From Allomuricauda sp. (lineage in GTDB: Bacteria; Bacteroidota; Bacteroidia; Flavobacteriales; Flavobacteriaceae), in the NCBI RefSeq assembly GCF_002699205.1, contig NZ_PABT01000052.1, positions 103,544 to 167,543 on the forward strand: 64,000 nt of DNA, in the 5' to 3' direction. The translations under genes were made by a program, and so were the position numbers. This document shows, piece by piece, positions 9,523 through 20,100 of this stretch; position 1 is the stretch's first letter, and the number at the start of each line of letters is the position of its first letter. The notes beneath the pieces were generated by a model, which saw only the letters and a list, made by a program, of their open reading frames with translations, did no database searches and had not been told where the DNA came from.

Positions 9523-11106
9523 ATGTTCAAGTATATAAAAAATGACTTGCCCGCCAGTATAGTGGTCTTTTTTGTGGCACTGCCCCTATGTTTGGGTATT
9601 GCCCTTGCCAGTGGCGCTCCTCTATTTTCAGGACTTATCGCAGGTATAATCGGAGGGATCGTTGTAGGAGCACTGAGTGGCTCCCAAATTGGAGTAAGTG
9701 GCCCCGCTGCCGGACTCGCGGCAATTGTCCTTACAGCAATTGGTGCTTTGGGCGGCTATGAAAATTTTCTGGTCGCAGTGGTCTTGGGAGGCATCATCCA
9801 ATTTGTCTTTGGAATATTAAGGGCCGGTGTTATTGCCTATTATTTTCCGTCATCGGTCATTAAAGGCATGCTCACAGGTATTGGAATCATCATTATTTTG
9901 AAACAAATACCTCATTTTTTTGGCTATGATTCCAATCTAGAGGGTGACTGGGCTTTCTTTCAAATAGATGGCGAAAACACCTTTAGTGAAATTATAAACA
10001 CCCTTAACTTTATCAGTCCTGGTGCTACTCTAATTGCGGTAATCGCCTTGGCCATACTAATTTTATGGAGCCAGATTTTGACAAAAAAATCGAAAATATT
10101 TGAACTTATCCAAGGCCCTTTGGTTGCTGTAGTTGTTGGGATAGTTTATTTTTCACTGACCCAAGGTAATGGTACATGGGGGATTTCCCAAGAACATTTG
10201 GTCAGTGTGCCTGTACCGGACAGTTTTGAATCGTTTCTTGGATTCTTCAGCTTTCCTAATTTTGCCGCCATAACAAATACCGAGGTATGGATAACTGCAT
10301 TTACCATCGCCCTGGTAGCCAGTTTGGAAACACTGCTATGTGTTGAAGCGACCGATAAAATAGATCCGGACAAGAGAACAACGCCCACCAATCGTGAGCT
10401 TATGGCCCAAGGGGTTGGCAATACTTTATCCGGTTTGGTCGGGGGACTGCCCATAACCCAGGTTATTGTGCGCAGTTCGGCCAATATTCAGTCCGGAGGT
10501 AAAACAAAGGCTTCGGCAATCATCCATGGGTTTTTACTTTTGGGCTCGGTGATTATAATCCCAACATTGCTCAATAAAATTCCACTGTCGGTTTTGGCAG
10601 CCATCCTATTTATTGTTGGTTACAAGTTGGCCAAGCCAAGCCTGTTCAAAACCATGTACCAATCAGGCTGGAAACAATTTGTTCCCTTTGTGGTAACCGT
10701 TGTGGGCATCGTATTTACCGATCTTTTGATTGGAATCAGTCTAGGCTTGTTGGTAGGAATAGTGGTAGTTCTTATCAAAAGCTACCAAAACTCCCACTTC
10801 CTGCATATCGAGGATAAAAGTAACGGGGCCCATAAAATAAAAATGACTCTTGCAGAAGAAGTCACTTTTTTTAACAAAGGGGCCATTCTAAAAGAATTGG
10901 ATAGCCTTCCTGAAAACTCCTATCTTGAATTGGATGTTAGAAAAACACGTTATCTTGATAATGATATTGTGGAAATACTCGAAGATTTTTCGGAAAAAGC
11001 GAAAAATCGAAACATAGACATCAAAATAATCTCAGAAAGAGGGGAAGTTATAAATCCAGACAGTTATATAAAGTTTTTTAATCTGACACCAAAAAAATCC
11101 GCATAA
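9523..11106 (+). CDS. SulP-family inorganic anion transporter (probable bicarbonate)
   Basis: A 527-residue SulP (SLC26-like) transporter. The first 400 residues are strongly hydrophobic with about 10-12 membrane helices and glycine-rich patches such as SGPAAGLAAIV, and there is a typical GLPITQVIVRSSANIQSGG segment. A C-terminal STAS-like domain follows from about residue 430. A beta-carbonic anhydrase gene starts 4 nt after the stop, which suggests bicarbonate as substrate, as is known for SulP-carbonic anhydrase pairs; sulfate cannot be excluded from sequence alone. Located in the inner membrane. Confidence 0.9.
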   Translation: MFKYIKNDLPASIVVFFVALPLCLGIALASGAPLFSGLIAGIIGGIVVGALSGSQIGVSGPAAGLAAIVLTAIGALGGYENFLVAVVLGGIIQFVFGILRAGVIAYYFPSSVIKGMLTGIGIIIILKQIPHFFGYDSNLEGDWAFFQIDGENTFSEIINTLNFISPGATLIAVIALAILILWSQILTKKSKIFELIQGPLVAVVVGIVYFSLTQGNGTWGISQEHLVSVPVPDSFESFLGFFSFPNFAAITNTEVWITAFTIALVASLETLLCVEATDKIDPDKRTTPTNRELMAQGVGNTLSGLVGGLPITQVIVRSSANIQSGGKTKASAIIHGFLLLGSVIIIPTLLNKIPLSVLAAILFIVGYKLAKPSLFKTMYQSGWKQFVPFVVTVVGIVFTDLLIGISLGLLVGIVVVLIKSYQNSHFLHIEDKSNGAHKIKMTLAEEVTFFNKGAILKELDSLPENSYLELDVRKTRYLDNDIVEILEDFSEKAKNRNIDIKIISERGEVINPDSYIKFFNLTPKKSA

Positions 11107-11110
11107 AATT

Positions 11111-11737
11111 ATGAAAGCACATACAAAAGAAACGCAGTCAACCATGACCCCCGAAAAGGCCATTCAATTTTTAAAAGAAGGCAATCTGCGTTTTCAACAA
11201 AACCTTAAAGCGAACCGCAACCTTTTGGAACAAGTCAATGATACAAAAGATGGGCAATTTCCTTTTGCAACCATTTTAAGCTGTATTGACTCCAGAGTAT
11301 CCGCCGAACTTATTTTTGATCAAGGTCTCGGTGATATTTTTAGTATTAGGATAGCAGGTAATTTTGTCAATGAGGATATCTTGGGGAGTATGGAATTTGC
11401 CTGTAAACTGGCAGGCACCAAAGCTGTTGTCGTATTGGGGCATACCAGTTGTGGTGCCGTAAAAGGAGCTTGTGACCATGCTCGTTTGGGCAACTTGACC
11501 GCATTGATCAACAAAATTGAACCTGCGGTTTCGGCAGTTGAAGAGCCTGCGGATGAATCATTAAGGAATTCAAAAAACCTGGATTTTGTGGATGCGGTTG
11601 CCGTTGAAAATGTTAAGATAACCTTGGACAACATTAGAAAACAAAGTGAAGTCCTCAAGGAAATGGAAGACAATAAGGAAATTGTGATCGTGGGTGCCAT
11701 GTACGATGTTTCAGATGGCAAAGTCACTTTTCTATAG
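11111..11737 (+). CDS. Beta-class carbonic anhydrase
   Basis: A 208-residue beta-carbonic anhydrase, which interconverts CO2 and bicarbonate. The zinc ligands and the Asp-Arg dyad are visible: SCIDSR gives Cys58, Asp60 and Arg62, and GHTSCGAV gives His111 and Cys114. No signal peptide is seen, so it is cytoplasmic. It sits 4 nt after a SulP transporter and a second SulP gene follows, so it probably converts imported bicarbonate or retains CO2. A strong terminator closes this two-gene unit. Confidence 0.95.
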   Translation: MKAHTKETQSTMTPEKAIQFLKEGNLRFQQNLKANRNLLEQVNDTKDGQFPFATILSCIDSRVSAELIFDQGLGDIFSIRIAGNFVNEDILGSMEFACKLAGTKAVVVLGHTSCGAVKGACDHARLGNLTALINKIEPAVSAVEEPADESLRNSKNLDFVDAVAVENVKITLDNIRKQSEVLKEMEDNKEIVIVGAMYDVSDGKVTFL

Positions 11738-11768
11738 AAAGTTTATAGATTGCTTCAGATGTTGTAAT

Positions 11769-11805
11769 AAAATGCCAGTAGTATCATTATCTACTGGCAT
11801 TTTTT
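11769..11805 (+). terminator. Intrinsic terminator after carbonic anhydrase
   Basis: An 11-bp perfect stem (AATGCCAGTAG at 11771-11781 with CTACTGGCATT at 11791-11801) encloses a 9-nt loop and is followed by a T run to 11805. A-rich bases precede the stem, so it may work weakly on the other strand too. Confidence 0.9.
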
Positions 11806-11849
11806 AATCATAATATTGCTATATTCAATGCCAAAATAACAGCCTTACC

Positions 11850-13718
11850 ATGTTTAGAAATTTTAGGGGAGATTTATTTGGAGGTATCACCGCAGGAATC
11901 GTGGCCTTGCCTTTGGCCCTTGCCTTTGGGGTAAGCTCGGGGTTAGGTCCTAGCGCAGGTTTGTACGGAGCAATTTTCGTTAGTTTTTTTGCCGCTTTGT
12001 TTGGAGGGACCAATACCCAAATATCAGGCCCTACTGCTCCTATGACCGCTGTCAGCATGGTGGCCATTGCAGGTATCATTGCCATCAATGATGGTGATGT
12101 CAATAAGGCCATCCCTGCCATTCTCAGTGTATTTCTTTTAGCAGGAATCATCCAAATCGCTTTGGGCCTATTGGGTCTTGGAAAATATATAAAATACATT
12201 CCCTATCCTGTTGTTTCCGGTTTTATGACCGCCATTGGTGTCATAATTTTGGTTACCCAACTATTACCGGCAATTGGGTACTACCCTAATGACGATGAGG
12301 CCTATGTCAACCAATTTATCCCAGAGGCCAAAGAAAATCTCTTGGAGAACATTCTCAAGGAGGAAGCTGGTGAGGAGACGTTGACCTTAGAGGACTTTAC
12401 GGAAACCATCAAACGTGCCGAAAACATTAGTGAAGCGGACTTGATGAAAGAAGCCAGTACCATAGCTTCCAACGAAGCCTCAGGGGTTATTGGGACTTTT
12501 AAAGTGCTGCCACGGGCATTAAGAAATATAAATTGGATAGAGTTTGCTTTGGCCTTGGCGACCATTATTATCATTTATGGCTTTAAACGAATCACTACGG
12601 CCATTCCCAGCACTTTGGTGGCATTGATCATTGTTACTGGTGTCGCGTATGGATTTGGATGGGACTACAGGCCCATTGAACAGATTCCAAGTGGATTGCC
12701 AATTCCCAACTTGGAAATCTTTACAGGATTCAATTTTGACGTTATTGCCCCATACATATTTACCGCTTTTACCTTGGCATTGCTGGGCGCCATTGATTCT
12801 TTGCTTACCTCGGTAGTTGCGGACAACATGACACAGACCAAGCACAAACCCAATAAAGAATTGGTTGGACAAGGCATTGGAAACAGTATTGCCGCAATTT
12901 TTGGAGGTATCCCAGGGGCTGGAGCCACCATAAGAACCGTGGTAAACATAAATTCCGGTGGAAAAACAAAATTATCCGGTATGCTTGCCGGTGTTTTTTT
13001 ACTTGTTGTTTTACTTGCCCTGGGGCCCATAGCCTCACAAATCCCAGCTGCAGTATTGGCGGGAGTTCTGATAACCGTAGGTATTGGTGTTATGGACTAT
13101 CGAGGTTTGAAAGCCATCCCTTACATGCCAAAAGACATTAAACTAGGGCCCATTAAACTCAGTTCCGAAGTAATTGTAATGCTCGTGGTCCTGGTTCTTT
13201 CATCTGTTTGGAACCTTGTTTATGCTGTGGGCATAGGATTGATAATGGCATCTTTGATGTTCATGAAAAAAATCGGTGATCTTACCGGGCTACGATCGGA
13301 TGTTAAACCTCTCAATGAAGAAGTATGGTCCGATGAACGAAATCTGCCCCAAAAAATCAAGGACGAAGTTTTCATCAAACATATTAAAGGACCATTGTTT
13401 TTTGGATCCACCAGTCAATTTCAGCAGTTGGCCTCACAAATTCCCGACTCGGCATCAACAGTGGTCATACGAATGGGAAGAATGCAATATATGGACCAAT
13501 CTGGGCTATATGCCATGGAAGACGTGCTCCAAAATCTAAAAAAGAAGAACATTCCCGTCCTTTTGGTAAATATCATGGACCAGCCCAGATACATGATGGA
13601 ACGCATAGATATTATTCCCGATCTGATTCCAAGGGAACATATTTTTAAAAATTTTAAATCCTGCATGGATTGGGTGGATGACAATTTAAATAAGAAAACA
13701 GACGATCGATCACATTGA
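11850..13718 (+). CDS. SulP-family anion transporter with STAS domain (second copy)
   Basis: A 622-residue SulP transporter. It shares the signature SGPTAPMTAVSMV near the N-terminus and the segment GIPGAGATIRTVVNINSGG before the STAS domain with the SulP family. It is about 95 residues longer than the neighbouring paralogue; the extra length includes a charged insertion at about residues 140-215 between membrane helices and a full C-terminal STAS domain from about 500 to 605 (MGRMQYMDQSGLYAMEDVL). It is separated from the carbonic anhydrase by a terminator, so it is expressed separately. The substrate is probably sulfate or bicarbonate. Confidence 0.9.
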   Translation: MFRNFRGDLFGGITAGIVALPLALAFGVSSGLGPSAGLYGAIFVSFFAALFGGTNTQISGPTAPMTAVSMVAIAGIIAINDGDVNKAIPAILSVFLLAGIIQIALGLLGLGKYIKYIPYPVVSGFMTAIGVIILVTQLLPAIGYYPNDDEAYVNQFIPEAKENLLENILKEEAGEETLTLEDFTETIKRAENISEADLMKEASTIASNEASGVIGTFKVLPRALRNINWIEFALALATIIIIYGFKRITTAIPSTLVALIIVTGVAYGFGWDYRPIEQIPSGLPIPNLEIFTGFNFDVIAPYIFTAFTLALLGAIDSLLTSVVADNMTQTKHKPNKELVGQGIGNSIAAIFGGIPGAGATIRTVVNINSGGKTKLSGMLAGVFLLVVLLALGPIASQIPAAVLAGVLITVGIGVMDYRGLKAIPYMPKDIKLGPIKLSSEVIVMLVVLVLSSVWNLVYAVGIGLIMASLMFMKKIGDLTGLRSDVKPLNEEVWSDERNLPQKIKDEVFIKHIKGPLFFGSTSQFQQLASQIPDSASTVVIRMGRMQYMDQSGLYAMEDVLQNLKKKNIPVLLVNIMDQPRYMMERIDIIPDLIPREHIFKNFKSCMDWVDDNLNKKTDDRSH

Positions 13719-13921
13719 GATGCCCTTAAAAGGGGTTTGGGAAATCAGGATTCATATAAATTGTTGAAAGATGGTCATGATCGGCCTTTCAGTAGTTGTT
13801 TTACTTTTTGGGCATTGATTTTGAACAAAATTTATCCCCACGGAGCAGATATTGACCATGGTCATATTATATGGAATTGCAGTACATTTCCTTATTCCTT
13901 ATATATTCAATGACAATTTGC

Positions 13922-13929
13922 TAAATTTG
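13922..13929 (+). promoter_or_regulatory. -7 promoter element of pheS
   Basis: TAAATTTG is an exact TAnnTTTG match, 22 nt before the pheS ATG. The 233-bp gap upstream holds no gene that I can see; it contains a 10-bp palindrome GACCATGGTC at 13854-13863 of unknown role. Confidence 0.55.
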
Positions 13930-13951
13930 TCCGCCAATAGCGCAAGCAACC

Positions 13952-14971
13952 ATGATTGATACCATAAAGGAACACATCGCTGAAGTAGAAAAATTTACTT
14001 CGACCTCAATAGAAGAAATTGAAGCCTTCCGAATTAAGTATTTAGGAAAAAAAGGGCTTTTGAACAGTTTCTTTGCCGAATTTAAAAATGTGCCCAACGA
14101 GCAGAAAAAAGATTTCGGCAAGGTGGTCAATCAATTGAAAGATGCAGCCACCCAAAAGGTGATTGAACTAAAGGAAGCCTTGGAAAGCCAAACAGAGGCC
14201 ACTGGAAAATATGGTGACTTGACCAGACCCGGTGAGCCCGTTGAGATTGGTTCCCGGCACCCAATCAGTATTGTGAAGAACCAAATTATCGATATTTTCT
14301 CCAGAATTGGTTTCAATGTTTCCGAAGGTCCGGAAATTGAAGATGACTGGCATAACTTTACTGCACTCAATCTTCCGGAATACCACCCCGCTAGGGATAT
14401 GCAGGATACTTTCTTTATCCAAACCGATCCAGATATTCTTTTGCGTACCCATACCTCTTCGGTGCAGGTTAGGTATATGGAGGGCAACAAACCTCCCATC
14501 AGAACCATTTCTCCTGGTAGGGTTTATAGAAACGAAGCCATTTCAGCTCGTTCCCATTGCTTTTTTCATCAAGTGGAAGGATTATATGTAGACAAAAATG
14601 TATCCTTTGCCGATCTTAAACAGACCTTACAATATTTTACTTCTGAAATGTTCGGTAAATCCAAAATCAGGTTGCGTCCTTCTTATTTTCCATTCACGGA
14701 ACCTAGTGCAGAAGTGGATGTATACTGGGGCCTTGAGACCGAAACCGATTACCGGATGACCAAAGGTACGGGCTGGTTGGAAATTATGGGCTGTGGTATG
14801 GTAGACCCAAATGTGCTCAAAAATTGTGGGGTAGACCCTGAAGTTTATTCCGGTTTTGCTTTTGGAATGGGTATAGACCGTATTGCACTATTGTTACATC
14901 AAATTTCAGACATTCGACTCCTCAGCGAAAATGATGTTCGCTTCTTGGAGCAGTTTAAGAGCGCACTATAA
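13952..14971 (+). CDS. pheS: Phenylalanyl-tRNA synthetase alpha subunit
   Basis: PheS, 339 residues, the catalytic alpha subunit that charges tRNA-Phe together with PheT. A coiled-coil N-terminal arm (about residues 1-85) is followed by the class II synthetase core. Visible class II landmarks are GDLTRPGEP, the motif 2 region RVYRNEAISARSHCFFHQVE and the motif 3 region FGMGIDRIALL near residue 308. Length matches the family. pheT is not adjacent, as is common in Bacteroidota. A small conserved hypothetical follows 12 nt later. Confidence 0.97.
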   Translation: MIDTIKEHIAEVEKFTSTSIEEIEAFRIKYLGKKGLLNSFFAEFKNVPNEQKKDFGKVVNQLKDAATQKVIELKEALESQTEATGKYGDLTRPGEPVEIGSRHPISIVKNQIIDIFSRIGFNVSEGPEIEDDWHNFTALNLPEYHPARDMQDTFFIQTDPDILLRTHTSSVQVRYMEGNKPPIRTISPGRVYRNEAISARSHCFFHQVEGLYVDKNVSFADLKQTLQYFTSEMFGKSKIRLRPSYFPFTEPSAEVDVYWGLETETDYRMTKGTGWLEIMGCGMVDPNVLKNCGVDPEVYSGFAFGMGIDRIALLLHQISDIRLLSENDVRFLEQFKSAL

Positions 14972-14983
14972 AAACGTCGCTTT

Positions 14984-15382
14984 ATGAGAAAGGATATTGA
15001 AATTCCGGTGGCCAAGGATGTACATGTGGCAGTGATACGTGAGTGGAACGATGAGTTTCTTTCCAAAGATTGGAATGCCTACCTCATCAATAACAGAACC
15101 GATGCCATTGAAATGACCATTGTGGTTTCCAAAGGTTTTGACGGGGATACAAAGACTTCTACCATGCGCCATGGTATTGGGGTTCTTGAACCAAAGTCCT
15201 TTAAAAAAATTGAATTGCTACAAGAGGAGGTCTTGTCACTCAACAATGAATTCTTTGTTACCTTTTTTGCCGAAAACAAGCTGTTTGAAAAAAGGTTTCT
15301 ATTCCCTAAATACACTATTGCGGAAAAAAGCCTGACCACAATCCCGATCATAGATAAGGAAGGGATACTTTCGGAAGCTTAA
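14984..15382 (+). CDS. Conserved hypothetical downstream of pheS
   Basis: A 132-residue soluble protein without signal peptide or membrane segment. I do not recognise a named domain. It is predicted mostly beta and mixed alpha/beta, with a hydrophobic pattern around residues 40-60 (YLINNRTDAIEMTIVVSKGF) and an acidic C-terminus. It starts 12 nt after pheS and is probably co-transcribed with it; similar proteins occur at this place in flavobacteria and have sometimes been mislabelled after PheS. It lacks all synthetase motifs, so that label should not be used. Confidence 0.8.
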   Translation: MRKDIEIPVAKDVHVAVIREWNDEFLSKDWNAYLINNRTDAIEMTIVVSKGFDGDTKTSTMRHGIGVLEPKSFKKIELLQEEVLSLNNEFFVTFFAENKLFEKRFLFPKYTIAEKSLTTIPIIDKEGILSEA

Positions 15383-15433
15383 TCGGCTTTTTGCACACAG
15401 AAAATTTCTTTTAACATAAATTTAGTTCTTATT

Positions 15434-15466
15434 GGTTCGGTAATTACCGAACCGATACTACATTTG
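15434..15466 (+). promoter_or_regulatory. Palindromic operator with -7 element, GbsR/RND operon
   Basis: Positions 15434-15453 form a perfect 20-bp palindrome, GGTTCGGTAA followed by TTACCGAACC. The -7 element TACATTTG (15459-15466, exact TAnnTTTG) starts 5 nt later, so the palindrome fills the spacer between -33 and -7. A dimeric regulator bound here would block RNA polymerase. The obvious candidate is the GbsR/MarR-type regulator encoded from 15484. Confidence 0.75.
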
Positions 15467-15483
15467 CGCTTTATTTTTCAAAA

Positions 15484-15972
15484 ATGTCCAAAGAAGAGGA
15501 AAAAAATAAATTGATAGAAGAGCTTGGTGTCCATTTGGAAAATCAGCATGATATTCCACCATTGGCTGCCCGGATCTATGCGTCTTTAATAGTCACCGAT
15601 CAGGAAGGGTTAAGTTTTGATCAATGTCAAATGAGCAGGTGTGCTAGTAAAAGTTCTATCTCTACTGCTATTAACCTCCTGTTAAAATTAGGTTTGATCA
15701 GCTATTTTACCAAGCCGGGAGATCGAAAAAGATACTTTAGGACCAATACTGCCAGTGGGTTTTACATCAAGAAATTAGAGGAGAAGCTTAAAACAATTGA
15801 ACTAGAAAACAAAGTTATTTCAAAAATCAGGATCTATAATGCCACCTATAATCCTGATAAATACAAAATCAATAAAGAGTGGGGAGACATCTATTATAAT
15901 TTCATCATAGAATGTGAAAACCTACTTGCAAAGACTTTAAAAGATTTAAAAAAAATAGACAATCACAATTAA
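15484..15972 (+). CDS. GbsR/MarR-type winged-helix regulator
   Basis: A 162-residue transcriptional regulator of the GbsR type (MarR superfamily). A winged helix-turn-helix spans about residues 20-95: a helix with PPLAARIYASLIVTD, a recognition region MSRCASKSSISTAINLLLKL and a wing around KPGDRKRYFRT. The C-terminal half is helical and probably dimerises. It is the first gene of the RND efflux operon: the membrane fusion protein starts 21 nt later. A perfect palindrome in its own promoter points to autoregulation and control of the pump. The inducing ligand is unknown. Confidence 0.9.
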   Translation: MSKEEEKNKLIEELGVHLENQHDIPPLAARIYASLIVTDQEGLSFDQCQMSRCASKSSISTAINLLLKLGLISYFTKPGDRKRYFRTNTASGFYIKKLEEKLKTIELENKVISKIRIYNATYNPDKYKINKEWGDIYYNFIIECENLLAKTLKDLKKIDNHN

Positions 15973-15993
15973 ACAACCCCAACTATTATAACG

Positions 15994-17070
15994 ATGAAAA
16001 AAAATTCATTAGGCCTTATCACCGTCAGTCTTGTACTCTTAGCTTCCTGTGGGGGCAAAAACCAACAACAAGCTGCTGCACCACCAGCGCCCTCACTTAA
16101 AGTGAGCACCCTAAAAAAACAGGATATCACCCTATACAATTCCTATGCTACCAACATTCAAGGGGAACAAAATGTAGAAATATGGCCCAAAGTTTCAGGA
16201 TTTGTGCAAAAAATCTATGTTGAAGAGGGACAACAGGTAAAAAAGGGACAATTACTGTTCAAATTGGAAACCGCTACGCTTTCCCAAGATGCAGAAGCTG
16301 CCAAAGCTGCTGTTAATGTGGCCCAAGTAGAGGTTGACAAATTGATTCCCTTGGTAGAGAAAAATATAGTCAGCGAAATTCAATTGGAAACCGCGAAAGC
16401 CCAACTGAAACAGGCAAAAAGCAATTATAGCAGTATTGCCGCCAACATCGGCTATTCCAATATAACAAGTCCAGTAAACGGTTACATCGGTGAAATTCCT
16501 TATAAAGTAGGGGCATTGGTAAGCAGTACCATGGGAGAGCCGCTCACCGTGGTATCCGACATTGACAGAATTCGAGCTTACTTTTCCATGAACGAAAAGG
16601 AGTTGTTGCAGATGAAAATGCAAATGGCAGATAATGGGAACCTTGTTTCTTCTGAAAGTTCCCCAGAGGTTGAGCTGGTAATGATCAATGGTGAGACCTA
16701 TCCACTTAAAGGAAAAATCGCCATGGTCAACAACATCATCAATTCCACTACCGGAAGTGTGACCCTTAGGGCTGATTTTGACAACCCTGACCACTTATTG
16801 AGCTCAGGGAGCACGGGCACCATAAGGGTTCCCTCAACATATCGGGATGTTTTTGTAATTCCCCAGTTTGTCACTGTTGACCTTCAGGGAACCAAAATGG
16901 TTTTTGTATTGAACGAGGACAACACAGTATCTACAGTGCCTATCAATATTGTTGCCCAAACGGATACTGAATTTATCATAAAGGAAGGTTTAGAAGAAGG
17001 AACAACCATAGTTTCAGAGGGAGTTTCCAAATTAAAAGATGGCCAGACCATCAATCCAGTAAAACAATAA
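15994..17070 (+). CDS. RND efflux periplasmic adaptor (membrane fusion) lipoprotein
   Basis: A 358-residue membrane fusion protein of the AcrA/MexA kind, which bridges inner-membrane pump and outer-membrane channel. A lipobox LASC with Cys19 at the end of the signal sequence predicts a lipoprotein. The biotin-lipoyl-like half motif GFVQKIYVEEGQQVKKGQLL and the helical hairpin (about residues 95-140) are clear, with beta-barrel sequence after. It sits between the GbsR gene and the RND pump gene in an operon. Confidence 0.95.
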   Translation: MKKNSLGLITVSLVLLASCGGKNQQQAAAPPAPSLKVSTLKKQDITLYNSYATNIQGEQNVEIWPKVSGFVQKIYVEEGQQVKKGQLLFKLETATLSQDAEAAKAAVNVAQVEVDKLIPLVEKNIVSEIQLETAKAQLKQAKSNYSSIAANIGYSNITSPVNGYIGEIPYKVGALVSSTMGEPLTVVSDIDRIRAYFSMNEKELLQMKMQMADNGNLVSSESSPEVELVMINGETYPLKGKIAMVNNIINSTTGSVTLRADFDNPDHLLSSGSTGTIRVPSTYRDVFVIPQFVTVDLQGTKMVFVLNEDNTVSTVPINIVAQTDTEFIIKEGLEEGTTIVSEGVSKLKDGQTINPVKQ

Positions 17071-17102
17071 TTACAATCAATTATTTATAGAACAATCAAC
17101 CT

Positions 17103-20100
17103 ATGTTCCAAAAATTTATAGATCGTCCTGTACTTTCCACAGTTATATCCGTTATCATAGTGATTTTGGGTATATTGGGACTAAGTACATTGCCAGTTGA
17201 ACAATATCCGGAAATTGCTCCGCCAACTGTTCAGGTAACGGCAAATTATACAGGTGCCAATGCAGAAACCGTACTGAACAGTGTGGTTATTCCGCTCGAA
17301 GAGCAAATCAATGGTGTTGAGGGAATGACCTACATGACCTCGTCTGCCAGTAATGATGGTGCGGCCAATATCAGTGTGTATTTTGAGCTTGGCGTCGACC
17401 CCGATATTGCAGCGGTAAACGTTCAGAACCGTGTTGCCAGGGCCAATAGTTTGTTGCCACAAGAAGTGATAAACACTGGTGTTACCACACAAAAAGCGCA
17501 AAACAGTGCCTTGCTGTTCTTTTCTATTTTTTCTGAAAATGAGGATTACGATGCCACCTTTGTGGAGAACTACGCCAAAATCAACCTTGTTCCAAGGTTA
17601 CAAAGAATAAACGGGGTTGGTAACGTAAATGTTTTCGGGGCCAAAGATTATTCCATGCGGATATGGATCTCTCCAGATAAAATGGCCGCATACAATCTAG
17701 TACCGGCAGATATTCAATCTGCGTTGAGTGAACAGAACACCGAAGCGGCAACAGGTAAAATCGGTGAGAACGCAGATGGTATCTTTGAATATGTGATGAA
17801 ATACAAGGGCCGGTTGTCCGAAGTAAAGGAATATGAGAACATCATATTAAAAACGACCGAAGACGGAGGGTTCCTTAGGTTAAAAGATGTTGCCGAAATT
17901 GAACTAGGTGCATTGAGCTATGTTCGGAAAAACTCTGGTATGGGAAATCCCGGAGTTGCTGTTGGGGTTTACCAAACGTCAGGTTCAAATGCCAACGAGA
18001 TAATTGAACAAATAGAAGGCATTTTGGAAGAAGCAAAGGCCGATTTTCCAAAAGGCATGGACTATGTCATCCCGTTCAATTCCAAAGACTTCCTTGATGC
18101 TTCGATCGATCATGTTGTGCAAACCTTGATAGAGGCATTTATTCTGGTGTTTATTGTAGTGTTCCTGTTCCTTCAGGATTTTAGATCTACATTAATTCCG
18201 GCCATTTCCGTGCCCGTGGCCATTGTAGGTACATTTTTCTTCCTGCAATTGTTCGGATACTCCATAAATATGCTTACCCTTTTTGCCATGATACTGGCCA
18301 TTGGTATTGTAGTGGATGATGCCATTGTGGTTGTGGAAGCAGTCCATGCCAAGTTGGAGGAAGGGGCAGAATCGGCCAAAACGGCCACCAGAAACGCTAT
18401 GAGCGAGATTTCTGGGGCCATTATCTCCATAACCTTGGTGATGTCTGCCGTGTTTATCCCGGTATCGTTTATTCAAGGTTCCTCTGGTGTGTTTTACCAA
18501 CAATTCGGTATCACATTGGCCGTGGCAATTTTGATCTCTGCCGTAAACGCCCTAACATTGAGCCCTGCCCTGGCGGCCCTGTTCCTTAAACCGCACAACC
18601 CGGAAAAAGGCGGGAAATCCAATTTCTTAAAACGCTTCTTCAAGGCCTTTAATATCGGATTCACCGCAATGACCAATAAATACACCAACACTATTGGATC
18701 GTTGGTCAAAAGAAAGTGGGTCACCTTTGCAATTCTTATTGGTTTTAGTGTCGTTGCCATTTACCTGTTTAAATCCACTCCTTCCGGTTTTGTTCCGGAT
18801 GAGGACCGTGGAATGATCTTTGCCAATGTGAGCATGCCGCCCGGCACCACCATCGAAAAAACCGAAGAAACCATTATGAAGCTCGATTCCATTTATGAGT
18901 CCATGGATGTGATCGATGCAAGGATGAGCGTTGCAGGTTTTAGTATTTTGAACCGGGTCAGTGCAGGTTCCTATGCTTTTTCCATTATGAAATTAAAGGA
19001 TTGGAGCGAGAGAGAGGCAGATTCACTATCGGTAGAGGCGACCCTAAAAAAGTTGTATGGAATCACTGCCGGTTTTAAGGATGCCCAGATAATTTATTTT
19101 ACTCCACCAAGTATTCAAGGATTTGGTACAAGTTCCGGTTTTGAAGTGCAGCTTCAAAGCAAAACAGGAGAAGATTGGAACGCCATCAACGATGTTAAAA
19201 ACCAATTTTTGGGAGCCCTTAATGCCAGACCTGAAATACAATATGCCATTTCGCAGTTCGACCCAGGTTTCCCTCAATTTGATTTGGACATTGATATGGA
19301 AAAAGTAAAAATGGCCGGGTTATCCGCCACCGATATCTTTAATGCGCTCCAAGGATACTATGGGGGTATTTATGCTACCGATTTCAATAAATTCGGAAAA
19401 CAATACCGAGTTATGATCCAGGCCAAACCCGAAGATCGTGCCAATGAAAATTCGTTGAACCACATTTTTGTGAGGAACAGCGATGGAGAATCGGTTGCCG
19501 TGAGCCAGTTTGTGACCCTTAAAAAGATTTATGGCCCAGAAGTCGTACAGCGATTCAACCTATTGAGTGCCGTGAATATTACCGGAGCCCCCAATCCTGG
19601 CTATAGTACAGGTGATGCCATTAACGCCATCGAAGAGGTTGCCGCCCAAGTATTGCCAACTTCCTATACTTATGAGTACTCAGGTCTTACCCGGGAAGAG
19701 AGTAATGCCGGTTCACAGACCATTCTCATATTTATCTTGAGTTTGGTGTTCGTATATTTCTTGTTGAGTGCGCAGTACGAAAGTTATATTCTACCGCTTT
19801 CCATATTGCTATCGCTCCCTGTTGGTATTGCGGGTGCCATACTTTTCATCAATCTGGCAGGGTTGCAGAACAACATCTATTTCCAGATTGCCCTTATTAT
19901 GCTGATAGGTCTGCTGGCCAAAAATGCAATCTTGATCGTTGAATTCGCGCTTCAGAGAAGGAGGGCGGGATTATCCCTGTATGATGCAGCCGCAGATGGA
20001 GCACGGGCAAGGTTACGTCCAATTTTGATGACATCGTTCGCATTCATATTTGGTCTCTTGCCTTTGGCGCTTTCGTCAGGCATCGGAGCCATAGGAAACC

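Noticed and set aside
14984..15382. Labelling the 132-residue protein as phenylalanyl-tRNA synthetase
   Set aside because: It has no synthetase motif; proximity to pheS alone is not evidence.
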